DNA from: Oscillatoriales cyanobacterium
GTDB lineage: Bacteria; Cyanobacteriota; Cyanobacteriia; CACIAM-69d
Direction: 5' to 3'
Length of the DNA: 37,886 nucleotides
NCBI GenBank assembly: GCA_004292515.1
Contig: RDXB01000054.1
Coordinates: 1 to 37,886, forward strand
This document shows positions 17,107 through 25,499 of this stretch, piece by piece. Both the position numbers and the translations under genes were made by a program. The notes under the pieces were generated by a model that did not search any database, had not been told where the DNA came from, and saw only the letters and a list, made by a program, of their open reading frames with translations. Each line of letters starts with the position of its first letter. Positions within the stretch are counted from its first letter, which is position 1.

Positions 17107-18363
17107 CTAGACCGGGCCGATCGCCGCTACAGCCGTTTCCAGGGCGATCGCCGTGTGAGTCCAGTGAGTTCCCCCTTGGAAATAGGCCACGTAGGGCGAT
17201 CGCAACGGCCCATCGGCCGACAATTCCGAGGTGCTGCCTTCGATGAACGTACCGCCAGCCATCACCACTTGGTCTTCATAGCCCGGCATCACCGCCGGCA
17301 CCGGGTCCACATAGGAATCGATCGGGGAAGCCTGCTGAATCGCGCGGCAAAATGCGATCACCTTGTCCGCACTGCCCAACTTAATTGCTTGGATAATGTC
17401 ACTTTGCAGCGCATCGGGCGCGGGATTGACGGGGTAGCCCAAATTGGCAAAAACCCGCGCGGCCAAATAGTTAGACTTCAGCGCTTCCCCCACCATTTGG
17501 GGTGCAAGGAACAGTCCTTGATATAGTAAGCGATGTTGGTCAAACGCGGCTCCCCCTTCAGACCCAATGCCCGGCGAAGTCAACCGACAGGCCGCCTGCT
17601 CCACCAAATCAGCCCGCCCCGCCACATAGCCACCGGCCGTGACGATCGTGCCGCCGGGATTTTTGATCAGCGAACCAGCCATCAAATCAGCCCCAACGGC
17701 CGTGGGTTCGTCGTCTTCCACAAACTCGCCGTAGCAGTTGTCCACAAAGCAAACAGTGTTGGGGTTTTGACCCTTCACGATCGCCACGATCCGCCCAATA
17801 TCGGCGATCGACAGGCTCGGCCGCCAGTCATAGCCACACGATCGCTGAATCGTCACCATCTTGGTTTCCGGGCGAATGGCCGTTTCCAGGACAGCCCAAT
17901 CCACCTCGCCAGTCGGGGTCAGGTCTAACTCGCGGTAGGTAATGCCAAAGTCCATCAAGGAGCCTTGGCCGGAGCCACGCTTACCGATCACCTCCTCAAG
18001 GGTGTCGTAGGGCTTGCCGACCACCGACAGTAGCTCGTCGCCGGGCCGCAGCACCCCAAACAGGGCACAGGCGATCGCATGGGTTCCCGACACAATTTGC
18101 ACCCGGACGATCGCCGCCTCAGCCTGCAAGGCCCGAGCCATCACGCGATCAAGCGTGTCGCGTCCCAAATCATCGTGGCCATAGCCCGACACCCCAGCAA
18201 AGTGGTGTGCCCCCACCCGCTCGGCCCGAAACGCATCCAACACCCGCCGCAGTTTGCCTTGCACGGCGCGATCAACCCGGGCAAACGTTGGCGCTAACTC
18301 ATCCACCGCCGATCGCACCAATGCCGCCGCTTCGATCGTCTCCACCCTTTGCCCCTTACCCAT
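17107..18363 (-). CDS. Methionine gamma-lyase family PLP enzyme
   Basis: This 418-residue type I PLP enzyme belongs to the family PF06838, also known as aluminium-resistance or cystathionine-lyase-like protein. Typical features are FAGVSGYGHDDLGRDTLD near residue 60, RVQIVSGTHAI at 91, FVDNCYGEF with the cofactor Asp, and SLIKNPGG carrying the PLP lysine (Lys234). The C-terminal YVAYFQGGTHWTHT is also characteristic. Members cleave sulfur amino acids or related C-S substrates, but the substrate of cyanobacterial members is not settled. The ATG at 18363 is preferred to a TTG four codons upstream. It is divergent from desC and 168 bases upstream of fur on the same strand. Confidence 0.88.
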   Translation of the reverse strand: MGKGQRVETIEAAALVRSAVDELAPTFARVDRAVQGKLRRVLDAFRAERVGAHHFAGVSGYGHDDLGRDTLDRVMARALQAEAAIVRVQIVSGTHAIACALFGVLRPGDELLSVVGKPYDTLEEVIGKRGSGQGSLMDFGITYRELDLTPTGEVDWAVLETAIRPETKMVTIQRSCGYDWRPSLSIADIGRIVAIVKGQNPNTVCFVDNCYGEFVEDDEPTAVGADLMAGSLIKNPGGTIVTAGGYVAGRADLVEQAACRLTSPGIGSEGGAAFDQHRLLYQGLFLAPQMVGEALKSNYLAARVFANLGYPVNPAPDALQSDIIQAIKLGSADKVIAFCRAIQQASPIDSYVDPVPAVMPGYEDQVVMAGGTFIEGSTSELSADGPLRSPYVAYFQGGTHWTHTAIALETAVAAIGPV

Positions 18364-18564
18364 GACCCGCCTCAATTACTAGCCCCACTGCTCCCGCCAT
18401 CACTGGCGACGCTTCCACTCCTTTACTCTCTGTTAAACCAATCCGCCAGCCCTAGAACTGGGAAATTACCTAACGATCTGGCCTTGAAAGCTTTTGGGGA
18501 CTGTGAAGAAATTCAAATAGGAAATGATACGCTGATTTAGCGCATCGATGACATAGGTAATTGA

Positions 18565-19389
18565 ATGACTGCCGCAACGTCCGCACAGAGCTTGCGCCCA
18601 GACTGGGGCGTAATTATCTTCATGACGGCGATGCACATCGCAGCCGTCGTGGCATTTCTGCCGCAAAACTTTAGCTGGGCAGCCGTTGGCCTGATGATCT
18701 TTTTGCACTGGGTCACAGGCGGACTTGGAATTACGCTTGGGTGGCATCGCCTCGTCACCCACCGCAGTTTTGAAGTTCCCAAGTGGCTTGAGTATTTCTT
18801 CGTTTTCTGTGGAACCCTGGCTTGCCAAGGCGGCCCGGTTTGGTGGGTAGGCCTGCACCGTCACCACCACCTGCACTCCGACACCGATCCCGACCATCAT
18901 GATTCGACCAAGGGCTTCCTGTGGAGCCACATCGGCTGGATGATGTATGAAGTGCCCGCAGAAACTGAAATCCCTCGCTTTACCAAAGATATTGGTGACG
19001 ACCCGTTCTACCAGTTCTTGGATCGCTACTTCTTGCTGCTGCAAATCCCGCTAGCCATCATTCTCTACCTGATGGGTGGTTGGTCGTTTGTGCTCTGGGG
19101 TATCTGTGTTCGGATGGTCTCCCTGTGGCACTGCACTTGGTTGGTGAACAGCGCCACCCACAAATTTGGCTACCGCACCTTTGAGGATTCTGGCGATCGC
19201 TCCACCAACTGCTGGTGGGTGGCGCTGATGACCTACGGTGAAGGCTGGCACAACAACCACCATGCTCACCAGTATTCCGCGCGTCACGGGTTGCAATGGT
19301 GGGAAATTGATGCCACTTGGATGACGATCCAACTGTTGCAATTCCTAGGGTTGGCGAAAAATGTCAAGCTGGTCAAAGCTGAATCCTAG
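18565..19389 (+). CDS. desC: Acyl-lipid delta-9 fatty acid desaturase (DesC-type)
   Basis: DesC introduces the first double bond at carbon 9 of acyl chains esterified to membrane lipids, using di-iron and ferredoxin. The 274-residue protein has the three histidine boxes: HRLVTH (61-66), HRHHH (98-102) and HNNHH (229-233). Four hydrophobic helices surround them. The length is right for the family and the ATG at 18565 is the usual start. No other desaturase gene (desA, desB, desD) is nearby. A strong intrinsic terminator follows at 19431. The promoter must lie between 18364 and 18564, shared with the divergent lyase gene, and cold control cannot be judged from sequence. Confidence 0.93.
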   Translation: MTAATSAQSLRPDWGVIIFMTAMHIAAVVAFLPQNFSWAAVGLMIFLHWVTGGLGITLGWHRLVTHRSFEVPKWLEYFFVFCGTLACQGGPVWWVGLHRHHHLHSDTDPDHHDSTKGFLWSHIGWMMYEVPAETEIPRFTKDIGDDPFYQFLDRYFLLLQIPLAIILYLMGGWSFVLWGICVRMVSLWHCTWLVNSATHKFGYRTFEDSGDRSTNCWWVALMTYGEGWHNNHHAHQYSARHGLQWWEIDATWMTIQLLQFLGLAKNVKLVKAES

Positions 19390-19430
19390 AGATTTCTAAC
19401 CAGACCCCCTAACCTAGTTTCAAACCAAGA

Positions 19431-19459
19431 AAGCAGTGCACTGGTTGCACTGCTTTTTT
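19431..19459 (+). terminator. Rho-independent terminator after desC
   Basis: A perfect 10-bp stem (AAGCAGTGCA / TGCACTGCTT) encloses the loop CTGGT, and six T residues follow. It lies 42 bases after the desC stop. Confidence 0.9.
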
Positions 19460-19673
19460 GTTGTGATGCTGTTGAAGATGTGGACAGTCTACAGATTGGG
19501 GCCTGTCATCATTTCCGGGTTTGCAAGCTGAAACAGTTGATTTTCCTTGCCCCAAGGGTCGCAATCAGGGACTGATACCCACCGATTTGGGTTCCCCTCG
19601 CCTGAGACTTGGGAGAGGGGCGAGGGGTGAGGGTCTCAGAAAATCCTGCGTCAGTCCTATGGATGGCAGGCCC

Positions 19674-19820
19674 TAAGGTCTGTCATCCAATGAGCTTGAT
19701 TAGGGCTGGAACAACCCATTTTCCTAGCCCAACCGCCCTAGACAATTGGCTCAAGCCCCTTGCCCCTCACGATCAAGTAACGCCAGAATCAGGGTTTCAG
19801 GGATTAGATGACACCCCCTA
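19674..19820 (+). repeat. Complete M2 MITE-like element with TA flanks
   Basis: The element is flanked by TA at 19674-19675 and 19819-19820. Its left end reads AGGTCTGTCATCC and its right end, inverted, GGGGGTGTCATC. It is 143 bp between the TAs, the same as the copy at 27048-27194. The two share CAATTGGCTCAAGCCCCTTG, CACGATC and ATCAGGGTTT in the same order. It has no reading frame for a transposase. Confidence 0.7.
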
Positions 19821-19846
19821 AGCCTCTTCTTGTGTTCTCGTCACGG

Positions 19847-19879
19847 TCGAATCAGGGTCGAATCAGGGTCGAATCAGGG
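19847..19879. repeat. 11-bp tandem repeat, three exact units
   Basis: GGTCGAATCAG is present three times in direct succession, then GGTTT. It is an expansion of the ATCAGGGTTT block of an M2-like partial copy (preceded by TTCTCGTCACGG, as in the element at 27048-27194). Confidence 0.8.
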
Positions 19880-20079
19880 TTTAGACCTCTCGCATCAATC
19901 CAGACCCTCACCCTAAATCCCTCTTCTAAGTCGGGAGAGGGACTTGGAAACCTGCCATGAGATCGCTGAAAACCCTGATTTCTGGCTCCCCTTCGCCCCC
20001 CTTGGGAGAAGGGGTTGGGGGATGAGGGCTTCTAGTGGATTTGCGCAAGAGGTCTTTTGAGACGATTGGACGACAAGCC

Positions 20080-21969
20080 CTAATCGTCCGGATCGGTCGG
20101 CGGTTGGTGATTGGCAAAGGCGCGCCGATCGACTCGCAAGAGCTGATAGGAACCGGCCGCCGCGATCGGCTGACCCACTTGATCCAGCTTGGTTTCTGCT
20201 AACTTTTTGCGATCGCCCAGCAGCAGGGCCGTTGCTGGCTTAGGACTGGGATTAATCCGCAGGGCTTCCCGTTCGCCTTCAATCAGCGGCGTGGCCCGTT
20301 GGGAAAAGTTGACCACCTGTTGTGTGTAAAACACCAGGCTCGGCTTGGCAAACCCCACCATCATCAACTCCTCATTTGGTTGGCGCACCCGGATGATCTC
20401 CGCCGACAGCATCCGCAAGGGCAATTGGCGCTGGGAGTCGAGGGCAAACATGACCGGCATGATCGTCCCTGCAAAAAACACTACACCCGCCACCCAAGTC
20501 ACCAGCCACAGCCACCGATAGCGCCGCCAGTAGACGATCGCCGCGCCCAAGGCCGCCGCGATCGCCCAGTCGATCGCCCCCCGCGTGATCGCGCCCGAGG
20601 CTTCTAGCACTTCTCGAATCCGGGGCATTGTTGGATCTTTAATCAGCGGCAGCCATAGATTCTGTAACCCCAGGGCGATCGCCAAAATGCCCATCACAAC
20701 CACGGCGGCGATCGCTGTGCGGTGGAATCCTGGCGAAACCAAGTCTTCCGTGGCGATCGGTGGTTTGCTCAAGCCCGGCCGGGGCATCGATCGCCGGGGA
20801 GCCAGATCGCCACTTAACAAGTCCCGCCACAGCAGCGCCACCAGCAACCCACCGGCCGGCATCAACGGCACAACGTAGCTGGGCAACTTGGTGACGGCAA
20901 TCATAAAAAAGCCAAACACGCCCAAAAACCAAGCGCCCGCAAACAAAGGCAACCGCTCCGATCGCGATCGCCGCAGCCACCACTTGCGCCGCCAAATTTC
21001 CAGCCGGCCCAGGGCGATCGGCAGATACACCGACCAAGGCGCAAAGCCCCAAGCCACCACAATGAAATAGAAAAACCAGGGAGCCGAGTGCTGGTTCACC
21101 ACGCGGGTGAAGCGATCGATGTTGTGGTAGCCAAAGAAGGATTCAACGTAGGCATCTCCATTGGCCAAAATCACCAGCACAAACCAGGGCATCGACAGCG
21201 CCGCCACCAATAGCAAGCCCCACAGCGGCTTCGCTTCCTGCCATAGCTGCTTAAATTCGCCCATATAGAGGGCAAAGGCCAGCACAATCCCACCTGGCAG
21301 CACCAGGCCCACCGGCCCTTTGGTCAGCACAGCCAAGGCGAGGGCCACATAAAACCCGAGATACCAAAGACGCTTGACCCGAGGGCGATCGCTGGCATAG
21401 CCCCAAAAAAACGCCAGCAGGGCCGTGCTGATGTAGCCGGTGAGCAACATATCGGACACGCCGACCCGACCCCAGATGATCATGTGGGGCGAAAAGGCGA
21501 TCGTTCCAGCCCCGATCGCCCCGACTAACCAGGGTCGCCAAGGCGCTTGTTGGCGCGCTTCGCCAGTTACAGAAAACCGCCAGAGGGTCGCAAAGCTAAA
21601 GCCGATCGTCGCCAAGGCTGCCAACCCCGAGGGCAACCGCACGGCCCACTCGTTCACGCCCAAGATTTTGTAGGCGATCGCCGTTAGCCAATAGATCAGC
21701 GGCGGCTTGTCGAAGCGGGTGGCTCCGTTGAAATAGGGCGTGATCCAATCGCCAGTGACGGCCATTTGGCGGGCCGCTTCCGAAAACATCGGCTCCGTTT
21801 CATCCACCAGCCCCACGCTGCCCGAGTGCCAAAACAGGGCGATCGCCCAAACCAACAAGACCCAAGCCAGGCCCAGCCAGCCCCGCCCCCGATCGTCCAA
21901 AGCCGCCAGCCGCCCCATCCAAGAGCGCAACGGCTCCGGCAGCGATCGAGTTAAGCGCAAGTCCAGCAT
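20080..21969 (-). CDS. ArnT/PMT-type glycosyltransferase, family 39-like
   Basis: This integral membrane protein of about 629 residues has roughly a dozen hydrophobic helices. The first loop has the GT39/ArnT pattern: VDETEPMFSEAARQMAVTGDW with the catalytic acidic pair, and YFNGATRFDKPPLIYWLTAIAYKILG. Such enzymes move a sugar from a polyprenyl phosphate to lipid or protein outside the membrane. Sugar and acceptor are not known here. The frame is open to 22059 and overlaps the upstream GT2 gene; the ATG at 21969 is chosen because it clears the overlap and sits just before the conserved region. Its TAG stop coincides with an M2 right end. Probably co-transcribed with the GT2 gene. Confidence 0.85.
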   Translation of the reverse strand: MLDLRLTRSLPEPLRSWMGRLAALDDRGRGWLGLAWVLLVWAIALFWHSGSVGLVDETEPMFSEAARQMAVTGDWITPYFNGATRFDKPPLIYWLTAIAYKILGVNEWAVRLPSGLAALATIGFSFATLWRFSVTGEARQQAPWRPWLVGAIGAGTIAFSPHMIIWGRVGVSDMLLTGYISTALLAFFWGYASDRPRVKRLWYLGFYVALALAVLTKGPVGLVLPGGIVLAFALYMGEFKQLWQEAKPLWGLLLVAALSMPWFVLVILANGDAYVESFFGYHNIDRFTRVVNQHSAPWFFYFIVVAWGFAPWSVYLPIALGRLEIWRRKWWLRRSRSERLPLFAGAWFLGVFGFFMIAVTKLPSYVVPLMPAGGLLVALLWRDLLSGDLAPRRSMPRPGLSKPPIATEDLVSPGFHRTAIAAVVVMGILAIALGLQNLWLPLIKDPTMPRIREVLEASGAITRGAIDWAIAAALGAAIVYWRRYRWLWLVTWVAGVVFFAGTIMPVMFALDSQRQLPLRMLSAEIIRVRQPNEELMMVGFAKPSLVFYTQQVVNFSQRATPLIEGEREALRINPSPKPATALLLGDRKKLAETKLDQVGQPIAAAGSYQLLRVDRRAFANHQPPTDPDD

Positions 21970-22009
21970 AGGGTTCCGAAAAAGTGGGCCAAGCAAGTCG
22001 AGCTTTACT

Positions 22010-22906
22010 TTAGCGCCGTGGGGAGTCGTTGCGTGTGGATCGCCAACTTTGCCAAGCATCGGCCACGCCCTGAAGCTTGGCGCGCGATCGGGTCGGTTGC
22101 CGGGGCCACTGGGCGATCGCGCTGATCACAATCCGCGCCAACCGATAGACCAACGCCCAACGGCCGCTGTGAATCGCCAGGGCCAACAGATAGCCCCCGA
22201 TCGACCAGCGCAGTTTTCGATCTGGCTCGCGGCCCGTCACCGTCGAGGTGGCATGGATTACCCGCAGGCTGGGGGCGATCGCCACCGAATAGCCTTGGCG
22301 GGCGTAGCGACGGCAAAACTCAAAATCTTCGTAATACAAAAAGAAGCGGCGATCGAACTGGGGCAAGACTCGAAACGTCGCCAAATTGATCAACAAACTG
22401 CAACCACTGACCCAATCAGTCGGTTGGATTTGGGCAGCGGTGGGGGCTTCTTGGGTAATTGGCTCGATTAGTCCCGATCGCCGATCGAACCGGCCACCGC
22501 GAAACTCCGGCCGGCCATCGGGTTGATTGATCGCCGTGCCCAAAATTGCCCAATCGCTTTGGCTCAGGAGCGATCGGGCCGCCGCGATCGTCCCCGCTGG
22601 CAGCCAAGCATCGGGATTAATCAGCCAAACGATCGCCCCTGGATCGCGATCGGCCACCCAGGCGATCGCCCGATTGCAAGCCCGCCCAAACCCCAAATTC
22701 TCGCCGGTTTCTAGGATCGTGCAATGGGCAAATTCAGCGCTGAAGGCCTCAAGCGATCGATCCTCTGGTGAATTATTGACAATCAGAATTCGGTAATTCT
22801 GATCGAGGCAATTTTGGGGGAGCGATCGCAATAATTGGGCGATCGTTTCCCCACACCAATAATTCACAATCACCAGAACAAATAGTTCTTGTTTTTGATT
22901 TTTCAT
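22010..22906 (-). CDS. Glycosyltransferase family 2 (rhamnosyltransferase-like)
   Basis: The 298-residue GT-A transferase starts LVIVNYWCGETIAQLL and carries VNNSPEDRSLE and GENLGFGRACNRAIAW. The metal-binding acid is in WLINPDAWLP (replacing the common DPD with NPDAW), followed by VSGCSLLINLATF and FFLYYEDFEFCRRYARQGY. The latter motifs are typical of GT2 rhamnosyltransferases and related enzymes, which add sugars to nascent polysaccharide on the cytoplasmic face. The rhamnose genes at 24-27 kb make dTDP-rhamnose a plausible donor, by inference only. The GT39-like gene starts 40 bases downstream. The ATG at 22906 is followed directly by a Lys-rich start. Confidence 0.88.
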   Translation of the reverse strand: MKNQKQELFVLVIVNYWCGETIAQLLRSLPQNCLDQNYRILIVNNSPEDRSLEAFSAEFAHCTILETGENLGFGRACNRAIAWVADRDPGAIVWLINPDAWLPAGTIAAARSLLSQSDWAILGTAINQPDGRPEFRGGRFDRRSGLIEPITQEAPTAAQIQPTDWVSGCSLLINLATFRVLPQFDRRFFLYYEDFEFCRRYARQGYSVAIAPSLRVIHATSTVTGREPDRKLRWSIGGYLLALAIHSGRWALVYRLARIVISAIAQWPRQPTRSRAKLQGVADAWQSWRSTRNDSPRR

Positions 22907-22920
22907 TTTAGTAAAAACAG

Positions 22921-22949
22921 TTGACTCACAGAAATTGTCGGATTATAAT
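22921..22949 (+). promoter_or_regulatory. Near-consensus sigma-70 promoter
   Basis: TTGACT at 22921-22926 and TATAAT at 22944-22949 are separated by exactly 17 bases. It faces the DUF5648-repeat gene, leaving a leader of roughly 110 bases. Few of the neighbouring genes show hexamers this close to consensus. Confidence 0.75.
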
Positions 22950-23065
22950 TTACGAGAAAACGATTTCTATGAGACAATGACTCTTAGTAAGAAATCACTT
23001 ACAGGATCAAGCTTGAACTAGTGCATCACTACTGAAACGCAGTACTACCATAAAAGCTACAAACC

Positions 23066-24148
23066 ATGCCTACATTAATCCATACTTTTCCGTCGGGTAC
23101 TGTCAGTCTGTTCGATGAGGTGACGGGTGGCATCACATCAGTCAGTACTGGACTACAGCTAACTGATATAGCTCGATTTCCTAACGGAGATGTTTACGGC
23201 ACTACGTTTGGGTCTCTTTACCGGATCAATGTATCCAATGGCACATCAACACCAGTTGGATCACATGGACTTAGCTTAAACGCTCTAAGTACAGGGCCTG
23301 GTGGGTTTCTATATGGGATACCGAGTGGGGGAGGAGCAGTCTATCGACTAGACCCTAACACCGCCAAAGCAACTCTGATTGGTAATCTGAATGGATTCCA
23401 ATCCAGTGGGGATCTTATATATGACGATAGAAGCTCTCAATTTTTTGCCACAGCAACTGGTAGCAGTACCAGCGATAACCTTTTTGCTTTTCAACTGACA
23501 CCTTCCGGCCAGGTTTCGTCTTCCCGACAAATCGGAAGCGTTGGATTTGAAGATGTTTGGGGGCTATCGATTATTAATGGAGTCCTTCGTGGATACACTG
23601 GAGATCGAGAAATTAGCATCGATCCAGGTACAGGTCGAGGCTCATTTATCCGGCAGATTTCTGGGTTATCAGCATCTTTGGGGGGTGCTTCAGAGCAACT
23701 AGGTGGGTCAACGCCCAGCAACTTGTCAGTGTATAGAATTTTTGACTCTGTAACCGGCACACATATCTACACAGCTAGCGAAACAGAACGAACCTCTCAA
23801 TTCAAGGGATCACGGTATCGCGAAGAAGGAGCAGTGTTTAAATCGGCAGGGCCAAACTCGGTAGAGCGATTTATTAACACCAAAACAGGAGCTTTCTTCT
23901 ACACTATTAATCCCAGTGAGCGAGATCAGCTGATCAGAGCAAACGGTGACTTTCGTCTGCAAGCTAACAGCGGCTTTCAAGCTTCTTCAACTCCTCAGGC
24001 AGGATATACACCTGTGTACCGCTTTTTCAATACTGGAGCAGGAGTGCACTTCTACACTGCAAACCCTAGGGAAGCAGATCAAGTTCTACTTTCATTGCCC
24101 AGTTTCCGATACGAAGGAATTGGTTATTATGCGCTACCAAACCAGTAG
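23066..24148 (+). CDS. DUF5648-repeat protein with beta-propeller-like N-terminus
   Basis: The 360-residue protein has two parts. Residues 1-215 form short repeated strands with GDVYGTTFGSLYRINV, GFLYGIPSGGGAVYRLDP and similar units, resembling a beta-propeller. Residues 222-360 contain three copies of the DUF5648 motif V-Y-R-F-F-x3-T-G-x-H-F-Y-T-x4-E, starting at about 222, 266 and 317. The functions of both modules are unknown; they are often found in secreted or surface proteins. No signal peptide is visible. The gene and its flanks are visibly AT-richer and I see no GCGATCGC site in them, unlike every neighbour, which suggests recent acquisition. A strong promoter lies upstream and a hairpin downstream. 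Confidence 0.75.
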   Translation: MPTLIHTFPSGTVSLFDEVTGGITSVSTGLQLTDIARFPNGDVYGTTFGSLYRINVSNGTSTPVGSHGLSLNALSTGPGGFLYGIPSGGGAVYRLDPNTAKATLIGNLNGFQSSGDLIYDDRSSQFFATATGSSTSDNLFAFQLTPSGQVSSSRQIGSVGFEDVWGLSIINGVLRGYTGDREISIDPGTGRGSFIRQISGLSASLGGASEQLGGSTPSNLSVYRIFDSVTGTHIYTASETERTSQFKGSRYREEGAVFKSAGPNSVERFINTKTGAFFYTINPSERDQLIRANGDFRLQANSGFQASSTPQAGYTPVYRFFNTGAGVHFYTANPREADQVLLSLPSFRYEGIGYYALPNQ

Positions 24149-24213
24149 TGTCTCTTGATCGCGGGGACACCTAGTACTAGAACATCAGGCAAACCTCATA
24201 AAATTTGGGATGG

Positions 24214-24250
24214 CTACGGCACAAGATCCTTGTGGATTTTTATGCCGTAG
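24214..24250. terminator. Nested hairpin between convergent genes
   Basis: The outer stem CTACGGCA / TGCCGTAG (24214-24221 and 24243-24250) is perfect. An inner stem CAAG/CTTG has the loop ATC. A run of five T lies inside the outer loop, not after it. It lies between the convergent DUF5648 and rmlA genes and may act on either transcript, although the T-run position is not classical. Confidence 0.5.
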
Positions 24251-24272
24251 TTCTCTATTTCTAGTCAGGATG

Positions 24273-25346
24273 CTAGGTCAATTCGATGTGGGAGTCGTCG
24301 CCGATCATGAAGCGCAGGGCCTTCGGGCGTTTTGGCCCCACGTGGAGCTTCACCCGTTGACCAATCACGCTATCAATAATCCGCTCCGTGACCCCGACAA
24401 TTTCCGCCCCTTCCAAGACCACGCTGTGATCCAAATCCACATCCACCAAATGGGCGCGATCGCTGATGCTGCTGTAGGGGCCAATGTAGCAATTCTCGAT
24501 CGTGCAATTTTCGCCAATCACCGCCGGGCCGCGCACCGTGGAATTGACCACTTTTGAGCCTTTACCAATTTCTACCCGCCCGATAATTTTGCTCGATTCA
24601 TCGACTTCGCCGTAGTTCCAAGGCTGCAAATCGGTGTCAAGAATAATCCGGTTGGTTTCTAGCAAATCATCCTTTTTACCGGTGTCCAACCACCAGCCTT
24701 CAAGGGTGCAAGCCTCAACGGTTTTGCCCGTGTCAATTAACTTTTGGATCGCATCCACAATTTCCAATTCGCCTCGGGCTGAGGGTTGAATTTGGGCGAT
24801 CGCCTCGTGAATCACCGGCTGAAAGAAATAGATCCCCACCATCGCCAAATTCGAGGGGGGATTTTTCGGTTTTTCCACCAACCGAATCACACGCCCCGCC
24901 GCATCCACTTCCGCCACCCCAAAGGCACGCGGATCGGGCACTTCTCGCAAAATGATCACCGAATCCACACCGGGCTTTTTGAATTGGTCGATAAACTGTC
25001 CCAAATCCGCTTGGATCACGTTATCGCCCAAATACATGATGAATGGCGAGTCACCGAGGAACTCTTGCCCCACCGAAACTGCATGGGCTAGCCCCGACGG
25101 ATGCTCCTGTAAAATATAGGTAATGTTGGCTCCAAACCGACTGCCATCGCCAGTTTTTTCGCGCACTTCGTCGCCGGTTTCCGGGCTAATAATAATCCCA
25201 ATATCGGTGATGCCTGCCGCCACAATTCGCTCAATGCCATACCAAAGAATTGGCTTGTTGGCCACCGGCACGAGCTGTTTTGCACCCGTATAGGTCAGGG
25301 GTCGCAGGCGGGTTCCTTTGCCACCCGAAAGAATCAAGGCTTTCAT
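24273..25346 (-). CDS. rmlA: Glucose-1-phosphate thymidylyltransferase, long form
   Basis: RmlA joins glucose 1-phosphate and dTTP to give dTDP-glucose, the first step to dTDP-L-rhamnose and other deoxysugars. The 357-residue protein has the nucleotide-binding loop LSGGKGTRLRPLTYTGAKQLVPVANKP at the N-terminus, the sugar-site LGDN and the EKPKNPPSNLA segment. A C-terminal left-handed beta-helix of hexapeptide repeats (IIGRVEIGKGSKVV, AVIGENCTIENCYIGPYSSI) makes it the long form. The ATG at 25346 fits the family start; the upstream open frame passes through repeat sequence. It lies downstream of rmlD on the same strand, separated by two hairpin repeats. Sugar specificity is inferred from the family and neighbours. 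Confidence 0.9.
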   Translation of the reverse strand: MKALILSGGKGTRLRPLTYTGAKQLVPVANKPILWYGIERIVAAGITDIGIIISPETGDEVREKTGDGSRFGANITYILQEHPSGLAHAVSVGQEFLGDSPFIMYLGDNVIQADLGQFIDQFKKPGVDSVIILREVPDPRAFGVAEVDAAGRVIRLVEKPKNPPSNLAMVGIYFFQPVIHEAIAQIQPSARGELEIVDAIQKLIDTGKTVEACTLEGWWLDTGKKDDLLETNRIILDTDLQPWNYGEVDESSKIIGRVEIGKGSKVVNSTVRGPAVIGENCTIENCYIGPYSSISDRAHLVDVDLDHSVVLEGAEIVGVTERIIDSVIGQRVKLHVGPKRPKALRFMIGDDSHIELT

Positions 25347-25388
25347 ATTATTAACTCGCTGCGATCGCGGTTGAGTAATCGTTGGGGG

Positions 25389-25478
25389 CAAGGGGCTTAA
25401 GCCCCTTGTTTGGGATTGTCGAGGTGAATCGGTTGAGTAATCGTTTAATCGTTGGGGAGCAAGGGGCTTAAGCCCCTT
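25389..25478. repeat. Two perfect 20-bp palindromes (hairpin repeats)
   Basis: CAAGGGGCTTAAGCCCCTTG is a perfect palindrome at 25389-25408 and again at 25459-25478. Both copies are preceded by a G-rich GTTGGGG tract, and the second is followed by TCTG. The same core appears in the M1 copies and in the composite element at 16379-16510. It lies between rmlD and rmlA, both read on the minus strand, and could weaken read-through between them. Confidence 0.75.
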
Positions 25479-25499
25479 GTCTGATGCTGTGGGAGTAAC

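Larger units (their letters stand above)
19460..20079. other. Cluster of nested and decayed interspersed repeats
   Basis: No gene is supported. The stretch holds an M2-type end at 19499 (GGGCCTGTCATCATTTCC), a complete M2 element at 19674-19820, a partial M2 right part with a tripled 11-mer near 19847, a C-rich/G-rich repeat (CCCCTTCGCCCCCCTTGGGAG, near 19988-20008) of a type common in cyanobacterial genomes, and an M2 right end at 20069-20082 that runs into the GT39 stop. It looks like repeated insertion of elements into one permissive site. Confidence 0.6.

Noticed and set aside
25389-25478. Two palindromes as a CRISPR-like array
   Set aside because: Only two units, perfectly palindromic, and no cas genes.
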